44,710 nucleotides of DNA from NCBI GenBank assembly GCA_944325175.1, contig CALUYZ010000016.1:1-44710 (forward strand). Direction: 5' to 3'. Shown piece by piece: positions 23,862 through 32,868 of the stretch. This DNA is from Candidatus Gastranaerophilales bacterium (GTDB taxonomy: Bacteria; Cyanobacteriota; Vampirovibrionia; Gastranaerophilales; Gastranaerophilaceae). The position numbers and the translations under genes are program-made. The notes under the pieces were generated by a model. The model was not told the origin of the DNA, searched no databases, and saw only the letters and a program-made list of their open reading frames with translations. Positions within the stretch are counted from its first letter, which is position 1. Each line of letters begins with the position of its first letter.

Positions 23862-25161
23862 TCCTTCTGTTTTAATTATAAGTAAAAGGCGTGAACTTGC
23901 TGTTCGTTATAAAAAAATTTTAAAATTATTAATGGCAGATGTTGTTCTTGTAAATAATTTATCTGATGCAATAGGTGAAATCAGAAACAATGAATTTGAA
24001 TTTATAATTATTTCAGACACCATTGAAGACAATATCAAAGAATTTATCAAAAAGGTTAGAATTTTAACCTATAACTTTAGACCGATAATAATTGCAGTTT
24101 CAAAATCTGATGAATTATCCGATAAGCTTGAACTTTTAGATGCAGGTGCAGACGATTTTTTATCGGAAGCAATTCCAAACAAAGAATTTCAAGCAAGAAT
24201 AAATGCTCACATCAGAAGGCATATTGAAAATTCAACAAATTCTACAACCGGCTTTTTGAATGAAAAATTAACGAGAAAAAATTTAAACAAAGTTATATCA
24301 AAAAATAAAGCTGCCTCTTTTATTTTAATTTCAATCGACGGTATAAATAATTACAGAGAAATATACGGAGAAATTGCAAGTGAAAAAGTTGTGCAAACTA
24401 TTGGCGCAATTATATCTTCCGCACTAACAAAAGATGATACCTCAGGGCATTGGAGCCAAAATGAATTTTTAATTGTAACAAGCAATATAAAGGCTGAAAA
24501 ACTGGCAGAATTTTTTGCTTTTGCTTTTGATAATATTTTAAACAGATTTTATACCGAGTTTGATTTTTCAAACAAATTTACAATAAATTCATACAATTCA
24601 AAAGAAGAAGAAAAAGTTTCTTTAATGAAGCTTACAGAAGCTGTTATTGAATATAACCCCGCTTTACACCAAAATTCTTATGAGATAATTCAAAATCTTT
24701 TTAACTTAATAAAACCGTTAAAAAATGCGCCAAAATCAAGTTATATTATTGACAGACCAAAATTATACGGCTCTGTTGATGAAATTCAAAAAAATAAAAT
24801 CTTGATTATGGAAAAAGATGAAGCGCTTGGGCTTTTAATTGAGACAAATTGCATTATAAACGGATACTCAACCAAAATTTGCGAAAGTTACGAAGATTTT
24901 GCAAATTGCATTAGAGAATATGCGCCCGATTTAATTATTTTGGATTGGGGAAAGGAAGAAAAAAAGGAAGGCATATTGGCGCTTGAAAATTTAAAGGAAA
25001 TTTATCAAAAAAGAAAAGAAAAAGCGCCTAAAATAATTTTTTCTACAAATATTTTAGATAAAAAAACAATTTTATCTAAAGGAGCAGATTTTTATTTGCC
25101 AAAACCATACAGTATAAAAACTTTAATTGACACAATTAATAAATTTTTAAACAATTTATAA
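23854..25161 (+). CDS. Response regulator, REC-GGDEF(degenerate)-REC
   Basis: The 435-residue protein starts after GGGAGTAAAAA. REC1 (about 5-115) has IIISDTIED with Asp55, but lacks the acidic pair (IISKRREL) and the usual Lys (GADDFLSEA), so it is probably not normally phosphorylated. Residues about 130-280 look like a diguanylate cyclase fold in which GGDEF has become WSQNEF, so catalysis is unlikely and a structural or nucleotide-binding role is possible. REC2 (about 312-435) is intact: MEKDEA acidic pocket, LIILDWG with Asp364, IIFSTN, and YLPKPYS. Phosphotransfer from the adjacent kinase should go to Asp364. There is no DNA-binding output. A strong terminator follows. Confidence 0.82.
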   Translation: MYNPSVLIISKRRELAVRYKKILKLLMADVVLVNNLSDAIGEIRNNEFEFIIISDTIEDNIKEFIKKVRILTYNFRPIIIAVSKSDELSDKLELLDAGADDFLSEAIPNKEFQARINAHIRRHIENSTNSTTGFLNEKLTRKNLNKVISKNKAASFILISIDGINNYREIYGEIASEKVVQTIGAIISSALTKDDTSGHWSQNEFLIVTSNIKAEKLAEFFAFAFDNILNRFYTEFDFSNKFTINSYNSKEEEKVSLMKLTEAVIEYNPALHQNSYEIIQNLFNLIKPLKNAPKSSYIIDRPKLYGSVDEIQKNKILIMEKDEALGLLIETNCIINGYSTKICESYEDFANCIREYAPDLIILDWGKEEKKEGILALENLKEIYQKRKEKAPKIIFSTNILDKKTILSKGADFYLPKPYSIKTLIDTINKFLNNL

Positions 25162-25167
25162 CAGCAT

Positions 25168-25198
25168 AAAAAGCTTCAAGAAAACCTTGAAGCTTTTT
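25168..25198. terminator. Strong bidirectional terminator
   Basis: AAAAAGCTTCAAG and CTTGAAGCTTTTT form a perfect 13-bp stem around AAAAC between the convergent regulator and rpmB genes. Confidence 0.9.
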
Positions 25199-25219
25199 AA
25201 AATTTAACTTATGCAAGAA

Positions 25220-25414
25220 TTAAACAGCTTTTGTAAAATTGCCTTTTCTAATGCAAGATGTGCAAACTTTTGCTCTTTTAACGGTGCCGTTTGCAAGAAC
25301 AATTTTAACAGGTTGGAGATTAGGCATTTGCCTGTAAACGTTATGTTTATGTGAAAAAGAAAGCTTTGAAGCTTTTTTTGCTGTTTTACCGCATATATCG
25401 CAAATTACTGACAT
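25220..25414 (-). CDS. rpmB: 50S ribosomal protein L28
   Basis: The 64-residue protein is a zinc-ribbon type L28. CDIC at the N-terminus and CTSC near the C-terminus form the four-Cys site, with SFSHKHNVYRQMPNLQPVKI and NGTVKRAKVCTSCIRKGNF between and around them. It starts after AAAGGGC and is a single-gene unit. Confidence 0.95.
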   Translation of the reverse strand: MSVICDICGKTAKKASKLSFSHKHNVYRQMPNLQPVKIVLANGTVKRAKVCTSCIRKGNFTKAV

Positions 25415-25496
25415 TTTATAGCCCTTTCAATAAAATTTGTGTATTAATTTAAAAGTAAACCAAACATGAAATGTTGTCAAACCTTATTGTTAAGTT

Positions 25497-26306
25497 TTAT
25501 TGAAGAATCCAAACGTCGTATCCTCTTGCTTTTAATTTTGCAGCTATTGCTTTTGCATAATCAAAGCTGTCATAAGAGCCTATTTGAACAGCATAATAGC
25601 TGCTGACTTTTCTTACAAACGGGCTTACCCCTTCAGGAAGACCCTGTATTGAATCTTTAATTTTTCTTGCATCTTCAAGCGAATAATATTTGCCGATTAA
25701 AACTTTAGATGCAACTTGCGGGGTTTCAAGCGCACCAAGAGGAACAACGGCAGGTTTGACAGGCAATTTTGGCATTATTGCAGGTTTTTGTTGGTTAACT
25801 GTTGGGTTTTCCTGTTTTGCTTCCGTTGCTTCCGTTTGTTCGTTTTGCGGTTTATTAACGGGCGGTTTTAGCGCAAGTTGTTTTTCTGCCGTTTTAATAA
25901 CTTCTTCATTATTTGTTTTTAAATTGTTAAATTCTTCTTGCGAAATAACTTCCGCTTGGTCTTTTTTTTCGACAACTCTGCTTTCGGATGGTCCTTTTTC
26001 TTCCTGTTGTATTAAAAACAGTCTTTTATCTATTGTAAATTTATGAAGATTTTCATCTTCTTCAATTTCGTTGTTAATTACTTCCGACTTTTCAATTTCG
26101 TTTTCAACTTTGCCCATTCTTCCGTATTCAATATCTATTTTGGATGATTTTGATGCAATAAAAACCATTACAAGAATAAAAATTGAAACAAAAGTAACGG
26201 CAAAGATTATTCCCACGGCTTTTTTATCTTTTATTTTAATTTTGTTGGCTTGTGAAAGAGCCTTATTTCTTTTATAGGTTAGATAGTCAAAAGGTTCCAT
26301 GCCCAT
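25497..26306 (-). CDS. Membrane-anchored SPOR-domain protein
   Basis: This 269-residue type II membrane protein has a cytoplasmic N-terminus of about 30 residues, one membrane helix (VGIIFAVTFVSIFILVMVFI), and a long Glu/Gln/Pro-rich periplasmic linker. It ends in a SPOR domain (SKVLIGKYYSLEDARKIKDS and YYAVQIGSYDSFDYAKAIAA). SPOR domains bind denuded glycan strands at division septa, so a cell-envelope or division role is likely. It is last in the HEAT-queC-DUF366-SPOR run, 15 bp after DUF366. An alternative ATG two codons in exists. Confidence 0.8.
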   Translation of the reverse strand: MGMEPFDYLTYKRNKALSQANKIKIKDKKAVGIIFAVTFVSIFILVMVFIASKSSKIDIEYGRMGKVENEIEKSEVINNEIEEDENLHKFTIDKRLFLIQQEEKGPSESRVVEKKDQAEVISQEEFNNLKTNNEEVIKTAEKQLALKPPVNKPQNEQTEATEAKQENPTVNQQKPAIMPKLPVKPAVVPLGALETPQVASKVLIGKYYSLEDARKIKDSIQGLPEGVSPFVRKVSSYYAVQIGSYDSFDYAKAIAAKLKARGYDVWILQ

Positions 26307-26321
26307 ATAATATACCCCAAT

Positions 26322-26873
26322 CTATACGCCTCTTACTTTTACTTTGGCAAATTCAATGTCTTCCATCTCTAAACAAAATCTTTTCATAATTTCTTCAATA
26401 AGGCAATTTTCATCAATAATTTCCATATCTTTAATTGAAGAAACGCTAATAGGCGCCCCTGTTGAAACAAGGTTTATGCCTGTATGAATTAAGGTTGAAA
26501 CAGTTGATTTTGTTGCAATGGAAACAGACAGTTTTTTGTTATTATAAAAAAGGTCATCTCCTTTTCTTTTTACAACGATGCCCATATCTTCCAAAGTTTC
26601 TTTAATAATTGAAATAAAAAGCCTTTGTCTTATAATCATTTCCCTTAAATTTGAATTAAAAACTTCAATTATAAAATTTGCCATTTTATCGCTTTTAATA
26701 GGCTCGTTGTTTATTACATCTTCAATATCGACCATTTCTGTAAGATGAACGTCAACAGCGCCAATAAAACAAACAATGGCATCTCCTTTTATATGGAAAT
26801 TTTTGTAAATCCAATGAGGGGAAAGCTCAGCGCCTGTATATTTAATTTCTTTATCAATAAATAATTTTTCCAT
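26322..26873 (-). CDS. DUF366 family protein
   Basis: The 183-residue protein follows the DUF366 pattern as I recall it: IKYTGAELSPHWIYKNFHIK, GDAIVCFIGAVDVHLTEMVD, FIIEVFNSNL, RQRLFISIIKETLE, DDLFYNNKKLSVSIATKSTV, STLIHTGINL. The function is not established. The gene is adjacent to queC, 13 bp downstream, in line with a frequent association with deazaguanine metabolism. A role in queuosine-related chemistry or tRNA handling is inference from context. Confidence 0.8.
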   Translation of the reverse strand: MEKLFIDKEIKYTGAELSPHWIYKNFHIKGDAIVCFIGAVDVHLTEMVDIEDVINNEPIKSDKMANFIIEVFNSNLREMIIRQRLFISIIKETLEDMGIVVKRKGDDLFYNNKKLSVSIATKSTVSTLIHTGINLVSTGAPISVSSIKDMEIIDENCLIEEIMKRFCLEMEDIEFAKVKVRGV

Positions 26874-26886
26874 AATTTAAGTTTAT

Positions 26887-27561
26887 TTAAAATATGATAT
26901 TTAGCAAGTTTTTGTTACCTGATTTTACAATCGCACTGTATAATCTTTTGCACGATTCGCAAGTGCCGCAGTGGGTTTTGCCTGTTTTTTCGTAAGAATT
27001 ATAGCAGCTTTTTATAAGTGAAAAATCTACATCTGCATCTACACCTTTTTGAACTATTTCAAATTTTTCTAAATTGGCGCAAGGTGCTAAAATTTTTGGT
27101 TTTTTAAGGGTGGAGAATTTAAAAAATTCATCTGCAATTTTGTTAAATTCAAGCGAATTGTCGCTAAAAGTTTCAGCTTCTTCTTTGTTTGCGCCAAAAA
27201 TTATATAGTCTAAATTAAGGCTGTCACAGTACATTGCGGCTATATTTAAAAATAAGCCGTTTCTGTTTGGAATCCAAACCGCTTTCATGGAATTAATACC
27301 AAGCTCATCAAATTCAAGGGTTTTAGAGCTGTTTGTAAGGGCATTATCCGCAACTTCTTTTAAAAAAGGGAGTTTTATTATCTTATGTTCAATTTCTAAT
27401 TTTGATGTAATTTTTTGAGCTGCCTTTATTTCGTCTATGTTTGCCTTTTGACCGTAATCAAAAGTAAGAGCCAAAACAACATCACATTCTTTTTTTGCTA
27501 AATATAGGCTTACAAGCGAATCAAGCCCTGAAGATAAAAGAATAACGCCCTTTTTATCCAT
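26887..27561 (-). CDS. queC: 7-cyano-7-deazaguanine synthase
   Basis: It converts carboxy-deazaguanine to preQ0 using ATP and ammonia in queuosine synthesis. The 224-residue protein has the PP-loop LLSSGLDSLVS (residues 8-18; usual SGG is SSG here), LTFDYGQKA, VWIPNRNGLFLNIAA, FGANKEEAETFSDNS and the zinc site CYNSYEKTGKTHCGTCESCK. It lies in a minus-strand run after the HEAT-repeat gene (5-bp gap). queD, queE and queF are not in the window. Confidence 0.93.
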   Translation of the reverse strand: MDKKGVILLSSGLDSLVSLYLAKKECDVVLALTFDYGQKANIDEIKAAQKITSKLEIEHKIIKLPFLKEVADNALTNSSKTLEFDELGINSMKAVWIPNRNGLFLNIAAMYCDSLNLDYIIFGANKEEAETFSDNSLEFNKIADEFFKFSTLKKPKILAPCANLEKFEIVQKGVDADVDFSLIKSCYNSYEKTGKTHCGTCESCKRLYSAIVKSGNKNLLNIIF

Positions 27562-27566
27562 TTTTC

Positions 27567-28502
27567 CTATTCATCCTCATATTCTCTATAAATTTCATCT
27601 GCTTCATTTTTTGCTGTTAAAGATAAGGTTTCGTCTTTTAAAATTTCAAACAAAGCTTCTTTGCCTTTTAGATTGTATAGTGCAATAACTGCGTTTTTAA
27701 TTACTTCTTCATCGGTATCTTTTAATTTTGCTTTTATAATTTCATAGGCATTTTCATCATCTGAATTCATAAGACATTCAATGGCATTAATTCTAACTCT
27801 CGGGGAATCATCTTCAAGCGCATTTTTAAAGGCGGTTATAACCCTTTTGTTGCTTTGAAAATTGATTTTACCGATAGCTTCCATTACCCTTTCTTTTAGA
27901 AAAGTAAATTTGCCTAAGAAATTTTTCTTTGCTTCTAAAATTGTTAAAAAGGGGTCAATGGCTCTCATATCGCCAATCATCCCAAGCGCAACGGCGGCAG
28001 ATTCTCTTACATAGACAGATTTTTCATCTTCATCCGATACAATGTTAATTAAAGAATCAACCGCAACCTTATCGCCGATTTTTCCTAAGGCTTCGGCTGC
28101 TTGAAAACGCATTTTATAATTTGCGGATTTATCATTTAGACAATATAAAAGAGCCGGAATACATTTTTTATCTTTGTAATAAGAAATTGCTTTAATGCAA
28201 AAAATTTTAGTGTTGATAATTTCGTTGTTGTCAATATCATTGCTGAATTTTTTGCTCATTAAAAAGTCTATTAAATCATCCAAGTTTTCTTCAAATTGTA
28301 AAGTTGCAATTTCTTGAACGGTATTTTTCAAAAGTTTTATATTGTTTGATTTTAATAAAATATTTTTTAAAATCAGAGCTAATTCATTTTTATCAAATTT
28401 ATTTTTTATTTTGTCGAAAAAGCCGTCAGGGTCAAATTCTGCCTGATTTAAAATTTCTTCAAACTCGTTTTTTAAATTCAGAGTAATTTTCTTTTCTTCC
28501 AT
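27567..28502 (-). CDS. HEAT-repeat (PBS lyase-like) protein
   Basis: The start is probably the ATG at 28502 (311 residues); an in-frame TTG at 28520 would add six residues. The protein is almost all helical repeats of about 30 residues, with typical units such as MRFQAAEALGKIGDKVAVDS, YVRESAAVALGMIGDMRAID and RVRINAIECLMNSDDENAYE. These are PBS-lyase HEAT-like repeats used as protein-binding scaffolds. In Cyanobacteria such proteins include phycobilin lyases, but no phycobiliprotein context exists here, so lyase activity is not implied. It is first gene of the queC run. Confidence 0.82.
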   Translation of the reverse strand: MEEKKITLNLKNEFEEILNQAEFDPDGFFDKIKNKFDKNELALILKNILLKSNNIKLLKNTVQEIATLQFEENLDDLIDFLMSKKFSNDIDNNEIINTKIFCIKAISYYKDKKCIPALLYCLNDKSANYKMRFQAAEALGKIGDKVAVDSLINIVSDEDEKSVYVRESAAVALGMIGDMRAIDPFLTILEAKKNFLGKFTFLKERVMEAIGKINFQSNKRVITAFKNALEDDSPRVRINAIECLMNSDDENAYEIIKAKLKDTDEEVIKNAVIALYNLKGKEALFEILKDETLSLTAKNEADEIYREYEDE

Positions 28503-28927
28503 TAAAAAAACCGATAACAACTAGCCTAACTAAAACATACTATAAAATAACCTTTAGTGCCACATATACATTCTTTTTTTGCTTCAAATTTCTTAAAAAT
28601 ATATACTTTTTCAATAATTGCCCGCATTGGCTATTTATAAAATCGAATATTTATATTTTGATAGCAAAAAAGGAAAGGAAATTAAAATTTTTAAGACTAT
28701 TAAAAATAGCGCATTTTGTGCGTTAAAACTTTTGTTTAAAAAAAAGGGAGTTTATTAAAAACCCCCATTTCCCCATTAAAAAATCTTTTTCAATACTTTA
28801 GTAAAAACATTCTTGCATTAAATAAAATAAGATGCAAGAACTTTACAATATTTTTTCCTCTCTTGCTTAATAAAAGTTAAAAAATAAATATTGTTTTTTG
28901 GATAAAAATAATTAAATTTTGGTTATT
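28503..28927. other. Divergent intergenic region, no gene seen
   Basis: About 425 bp of AT-rich sequence lies between the divergent HEAT and DnaJ-like genes. It contains an imperfect GGGAGTTT/AAACCCCC hairpin around 28748-28772 and several A/T tracts. No RNA gene or consistent promoter pair could be supported. Confidence 0.5.
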
Positions 28928-29824
28928 ATGAGCAACTGTACTAAAAATTTATATGAAATTTTAAATATAGGCTATAGCGCAACAAAAGATGAAATTAAGC
29001 TTGCATATAAAAAGCTTGTTAGAATTTATCACCCCGATATTAATAAATCAAAAGATGCCGAGATTAAATTTAAGCTTTTAAATAATGCCTATGAAATTTT
29101 ATCTGATGATATTAAAAGAAAAAATTACGACACTCTTTTAAATATAAAAGCCTACAGCTTTAAGAAAAATGAAATTTTGGCACAGAATAGAGAACCTTTT
29201 AGAAAAGAAGAAAAAATATTCGACAAAAAAGAAGAATTTTATCCTGATAATAATTCTATTATAAAAGAGGTTAAAATAACCGAACAAGAATCTAAAATCG
29301 GAACGGTTAAAACCGTAAACATTTTAAATAAGCAAATATGCCCAAAATGCATGGGTAAAAAGTTCATAAACGGCACAGTTTGTTCTTTTTGCCTTGGCGA
29401 GGGAGAAAAAAAAGAATTAAAAAAAATAGACATTGAGATTAAGAAAAACCTTCAATCGGGCGAATATATTTATGTTGGAAAAATTAATTCAAGTGCGCTT
29501 TATGATAAAAAATTATTTTTAAAAATTTTGGTTGAACCTGATAAAAAACTTTATTTTGAAGGCAATGATGTAGTGGTTCATGTTGTTATACCTTATTTTG
29601 AGTGCATTTTAGGCGCAACAAAAGAGATAAGTTTAGGTGAAATGGGGCTTGTTTCTTTTGTAATTCCCCCTTTAACAAAGCCTGAAACAAAAATTAAACT
29701 GAACTTAAAAACAAGCTTTAAGGGAAATTACTTTGCGCAAATTAAAGCCGCTTTTCCAAGCCATATAACGGATGAAGAAAAAAGAATTTATCAAAAACTA
29801 AAAGAAATAAATACTCTAAAATAA
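28928..29824 (+). CDS. DnaJ-like co-chaperone with a reduced zinc domain
   Basis: The start is the ATG at 28928 (298 residues); the frame is also open from a TTG at 28919. An N-terminal J domain has helix II IKLAYKKLVRIY, the HPD motif (YHPDINKSKD) and FKLLNNAYEILSDDIKR, so it can stimulate DnaK ATPase. The cysteine-rich region has only two CxxC pairs (CPKCMGKKFI, CSFCLGEGEK) instead of the four CxxCxGxG repeats of DnaJ. The C-terminal part resembles DnaJ substrate-binding domains (PYFECILGATKEISL; FVIPPLTKPETKIKL). It is probably a specialised J-protein rather than the main DnaJ. The glycosyltransferase follows after 21 bp. Confidence 0.85.
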   Translation: MSNCTKNLYEILNIGYSATKDEIKLAYKKLVRIYHPDINKSKDAEIKFKLLNNAYEILSDDIKRKNYDTLLNIKAYSFKKNEILAQNREPFRKEEKIFDKKEEFYPDNNSIIKEVKITEQESKIGTVKTVNILNKQICPKCMGKKFINGTVCSFCLGEGEKKELKKIDIEIKKNLQSGEYIYVGKINSSALYDKKLFLKILVEPDKKLYFEGNDVVVHVVIPYFECILGATKEISLGEMGLVSFVIPPLTKPETKIKLNLKTSFKGNYFAQIKAAFPSHITDEEKRIYQKLKEINTLK

Positions 29825-29845
29825 AAAATATGCTAAAATTGGTTT

Positions 29846-30820
29846 ATGATAGAACCTTTTATTGAGCCAAAAGTAAGCGTAATTATAACCTGTTACAATT
29901 TAGGCAGGTTTTTAAGTGAGGCAGTTCATAGCGTAGAATGTCAAACGTATAAAAATTATGAAATTATTGTCGTGGATGATTGTTCGTCTGATAATACAAA
30001 AACGGTTTTAGAAGAAATTAAAAATAAAGAAAATATAAAAATAATCAGTCTTAAAGAAAATCTGGGACAGTTTGGCGCATTTTTAGAGGGTTTAAAAGTA
30101 TCAAGCGGTCAATTTGTTGTTATGCTTGATGCAGATGACATTTTATTGCCTGATTTTCTCTCTGTTTCTTTAGATGTTCATATAAAAACATCTGTTGCCT
30201 TTACAAGCACGGCCCAATTTGAAATAGATGAAAATTCAACAATAATCTCACTTAATTCAAACGCAAGCCCCACATTTAAAAACGAAGGCTTTACAGATAA
30301 AATTAAAACCCCTGATGAAATTTTTAACTTATCAAGATTAAACGAAAATTATGAAGTAAAAGTTCTTGATATTAAAAAATGCCCCTTTGGAAGCTGGAAT
30401 TGGAACCCGACAAGCTCTGCTTTAATGAGAAGGGCGCCTTTAGAATATCTTTTAAAATATAAAACTCCCTCTGATTGGAAAAAGGGCGCAGATAAAATAG
30501 TTTTTTCTTTTTTGCATTTAATAGGCGGCTCTGCAACAATTTCAGCCCCTTTAATGGCATATAGAAGACATAATACAAACCTTTCTTCAGCAAATCCGGT
30601 TTTAGGGAATTTCAGATATTTAAAACCTGAAACCATAAAGCTTTATGTCGGTTACAATAAAAGAATAAGGCAAGATGTTTTAAGGTTTATTTTCGGCAAT
30701 TATTCATATTTTTGTTCGCAATTTAACCCTCTAAATGTCAGAAAAATGATATTTAGAATAATTTTCTCATTTGACAGAAACACAATTAAGAGAATTATAA
30801 AATCGTTTTTTGTTAAATAA
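29846..30820 (+). CDS. Family 2 glycosyltransferase
   Basis: The 324-residue GT-A enzyme has VSVIITCYNLGRFLSEAVHS at residues 10-29, EIIVVDDCSSDNTKTVLEEI, a DXD-like LDADDILLPDFL and a later FGSWNWNPTSSALMRR acceptor region. It should transfer a sugar from a nucleotide donor to a surface glycan or lipid. No membrane helix is obvious; the C-terminal 60 residues are basic and aromatic and may lie on the membrane. It is probably co-transcribed with the DnaJ-like gene, and its stop lies 2 bp from the convergent LuxR-type gene. The glycan is unknown. Confidence 0.85.
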   Translation: MIEPFIEPKVSVIITCYNLGRFLSEAVHSVECQTYKNYEIIVVDDCSSDNTKTVLEEIKNKENIKIISLKENLGQFGAFLEGLKVSSGQFVVMLDADDILLPDFLSVSLDVHIKTSVAFTSTAQFEIDENSTIISLNSNASPTFKNEGFTDKIKTPDEIFNLSRLNENYEVKVLDIKKCPFGSWNWNPTSSALMRRAPLEYLLKYKTPSDWKKGADKIVFSFLHLIGGSATISAPLMAYRRHNTNLSSANPVLGNFRYLKPETIKLYVGYNKRIRQDVLRFIFGNYSYFCSQFNPLNVRKMIFRIIFSFDRNTIKRIIKSFFVK

Positions 30821-30822
30821 TT

Positions 30823-31035
30823 TTACTCAATGCCCATTTTCACTGCAATAACAGCCGCTCTTGTTCTGTTATCCGTATTTAATTTTGTAAAAATATTTTC
30901 AATATGAAATTTTACCGTGCTTAAACTTAAAACAAGTTTTTCTGCAATTTCATTGTTGTTCAAACCTTTTACAATCAATTTTAAAACCTCAATTTCTTTG
31001 GGTGTTAAGTTATTGTTTTCTTTTCTTAATTCCAT
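30823..31035 (-). CDS. Stand-alone LuxR/GerE-type helix-turn-helix protein
   Basis: The 70-residue protein is just a LuxR-type DNA-binding domain: NLTPKEIEVLKLIVKGLNNN, then EIAEKLVLSLSTVKFHIENI and FTKLNTDNRTRAAVIA. It has no receiver or ligand domain. GGAG precedes the ATG by about 8 bases. Such GerE-like small proteins act as dimeric regulators. It abuts the glycosyltransferase convergently. Targets are unknown. Confidence 0.88.
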   Translation of the reverse strand: MELRKENNNLTPKEIEVLKLIVKGLNNNEIAEKLVLSLSTVKFHIENIFTKLNTDNRTRAAVIAVKMGIE

Positions 31036-31741
31036 TTTTGTTCTCCATAAAAATATTTATATTTACTTTATACCACGACTTGTGATTAAATATGGGTCAC
31101 ATAAATTACCGTCATAGCTTTTTTTGGAATTTTTATTTTCCGACTTTTTTCGCAAATCGTCAAAATCAACTTTTAATCTGCATTTTGGGGATTTTAAAAA
31201 TTTGATAAAGATAATAATTCAAATAAAAATTTTTTTTAAAAAAAGAAAAAAATAGGTTAAAAATATTAGAAAATGTTAACAAATTGAAAAAAATGCTTTA
31301 AATTAAGCTTACAAAAATTAAGAAAAGTTAAAAATTTACCTCTAATTAAAAGTAAAAAGCGTTAAATAAATTAATGTGCAATTTATAAAAATAGCAATTT
31401 TGCATTTTAAAAAATTTAATTAAAAAGACAAATAATAAAAAGCTTTTACTCACAGAATTGAAGAAAATAAAATGGTGTAAATTAAAAAACTCGTTTCATT
31501 ATTTTTTTGGCTGATTTTATAAAAATGCTTTGTTAAACTTCTTATAAAAAACAAAATGAATTAATTGCGCAATTTGCAAAATGCTTGAATATCAAAAATT
31601 TTTAAAGTGCAAATTAAAATTTTGATGCAGTAAGTAAAAATTCAATCAGACTCGAGCAAATTTTAAATGGCTTTAAAGTAAAAAATAAATAAATATGCCT
31701 CTAAAAAACTTAAAAACATTAATATATTCAGCATAATAAAT
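31036..31741. other. Long AT-rich region, no gene seen
   Basis: About 700 bp between the LuxR-type gene and the rpoD terminator has no supported coding frame or RNA motif. It is dominated by A and T tracts, notably around 31225-31255. The part near 31036 should hold the LuxR-type promoter (GGAG at its start). Confidence 0.5.
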
Positions 31742-31774
31742 AAAATGGCTCTTGCTAAATACAAGAACCATTTT
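31742..31774 (-). terminator. Terminator of the dnaG-rpoD operon
   Basis: AAAATGGCTCTTG and CAAGAACCATTTT form a 13-bp stem with one mismatch around a 7-base loop, 30 bp beyond the rpoD stop. Confidence 0.7.
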
Positions 31775-31803
31775 ATTTTTATTCGATTTTATTGCGGTTT
31801 AAA

Positions 31804-32868
31804 TTAAACTTCAATATATTCTTTTAAGCGTTTTGAACGGTTGGGGTGTCTTAATTTTCTTAGGGCTTTTGCTTCAATTTGCCTGATACGTTCTCTTGTA
31901 ACGCCAAATAATTGCCCAACTTCTTCTAAAGTTCTTTGTCTGCCGTCATCCATGCCAAATCTTAATCTTAAAACATCTCTTTCTCTTGGAGATAAGCTTG
32001 ATAAAACCTCAGCTAAATCTTCCCTTAAAAGTTCATGGGCAACGGTTTTAACAGGGGCATCCGCATCTTTATCTTCAATAAAATCGCCAAGGCGTGAATC
32101 TTCTTCTTTGCCGATTGGAGTTTCAAGTGATAAAGGTTCTTGAGCAACTTTAATAATTTCTCTTAATTTATTGATTGAAATGCCCATTTCTGCTGAAAGT
32201 TCTTCTTCTGAAGGTTTTCTTGCCAATTCTTGAGCAAGCTTTCTTGTAACTTTTTTAAGTTTATTAATTGTTTCAACCATATGAACAGGAATTCTGATTG
32301 TTCTTGCCTGATCGGCTATTGCTCTTGTGATTGCTTGTCTAATCCACCAAGTTGCATAAGTTGAAAATTTATAACCTCTTTCGTGGTCAAATTTTTCTGC
32401 AGCTCTGATTAAGCCCAAATTGCCTTCTTGAATTAAATCTAAAAACAACATTCCACGACCAACGTATTTTTTTGCTATTGAAACAACAAGCCTTAAATTC
32501 GCTTGAACAAGTTTTCTTTTTGCAACAGCACCTTGATTTCCGCCTGCGACAATTTTTCTTGCCAAGTCAATTTCTTCATCAGCCGTTAAAAGCTTAATTC
32601 TGCCTATTTCTCTTAAATACATTCTGACAGGGTCATCAATAGAAATGCCTTTTGGTGCTTGAAGATCGTCTTCTGTGTCATCTTCATCCGTTTTTTCGTA
32701 AATTGAAGGTGTTAGGGCGGAATCAATTCCAATTACGCCATGGTTTCTTATGATATTTGAAATATTATCAGTTTCAAGCGCATTGGATTCAAAAAAGCTG
32801 TCATCCAAAGAATCTGTTGCTTTATCAATAATTGCTATTGAAGAATCTTGATTTTTCTTTCTTGTCAT
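31804..32868 (-). CDS. rpoD: Primary RNA polymerase sigma factor
   Basis: The 354-residue housekeeping sigma (RpoD/SigA) lacks a long region 1.1; residues 1-75 are acidic and disordered. Region 1.2 is [17 protein letters not shown]. Region 2 includes [38 protein letters not shown] and [20 protein letters not shown]. Region 3 has [16 protein letters not shown]. Region 4 has [18 protein letters not shown] and the [23 protein letters not shown]. The start codon directly abuts the dnaG stop (TAA-ATG), so translation is coupled. The dnaG-rpoD pair is a classic macromolecular-synthesis operon core. Confidence 0.96.
   Translation of the reverse strand: MTRKKNQDSSIAIIDKATDSLDDSFFESNALETDNISNIIRNHGVIGIDSALTPSIYEKTDEDDTEDDLQAPKGISIDDPVRMYLREIGRIKLLTADEEIDLARKIVAGGNQGAVAKRKLVQANLRLVVSIAKKYVGRGMLFLDLIQEGNLGLIRAAEKFDHERGYKFSTYATWWIRQAITRAIADQARTIRIPVHMVETINKLKKVTRKLAQELARKPSEEELSAEMGISINKLREIIKVAQEPLSLETPIGKEEDSRLGDFIEDKDADAPVKTVAHELLREDLAEVLSSLSPRERDVLRLRFGMDDGRQRTLEEVGQLFGVTRERIRQIEAKALRKLRHPNRSKRLKEYIEV

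Noticed and set aside
27567..28502. Phycobilin lyase (HEAT-repeat, PBS-lyase type)
   Set aside because: Only generic repeats are present, and there is no phycobiliprotein or pigment gene nearby.
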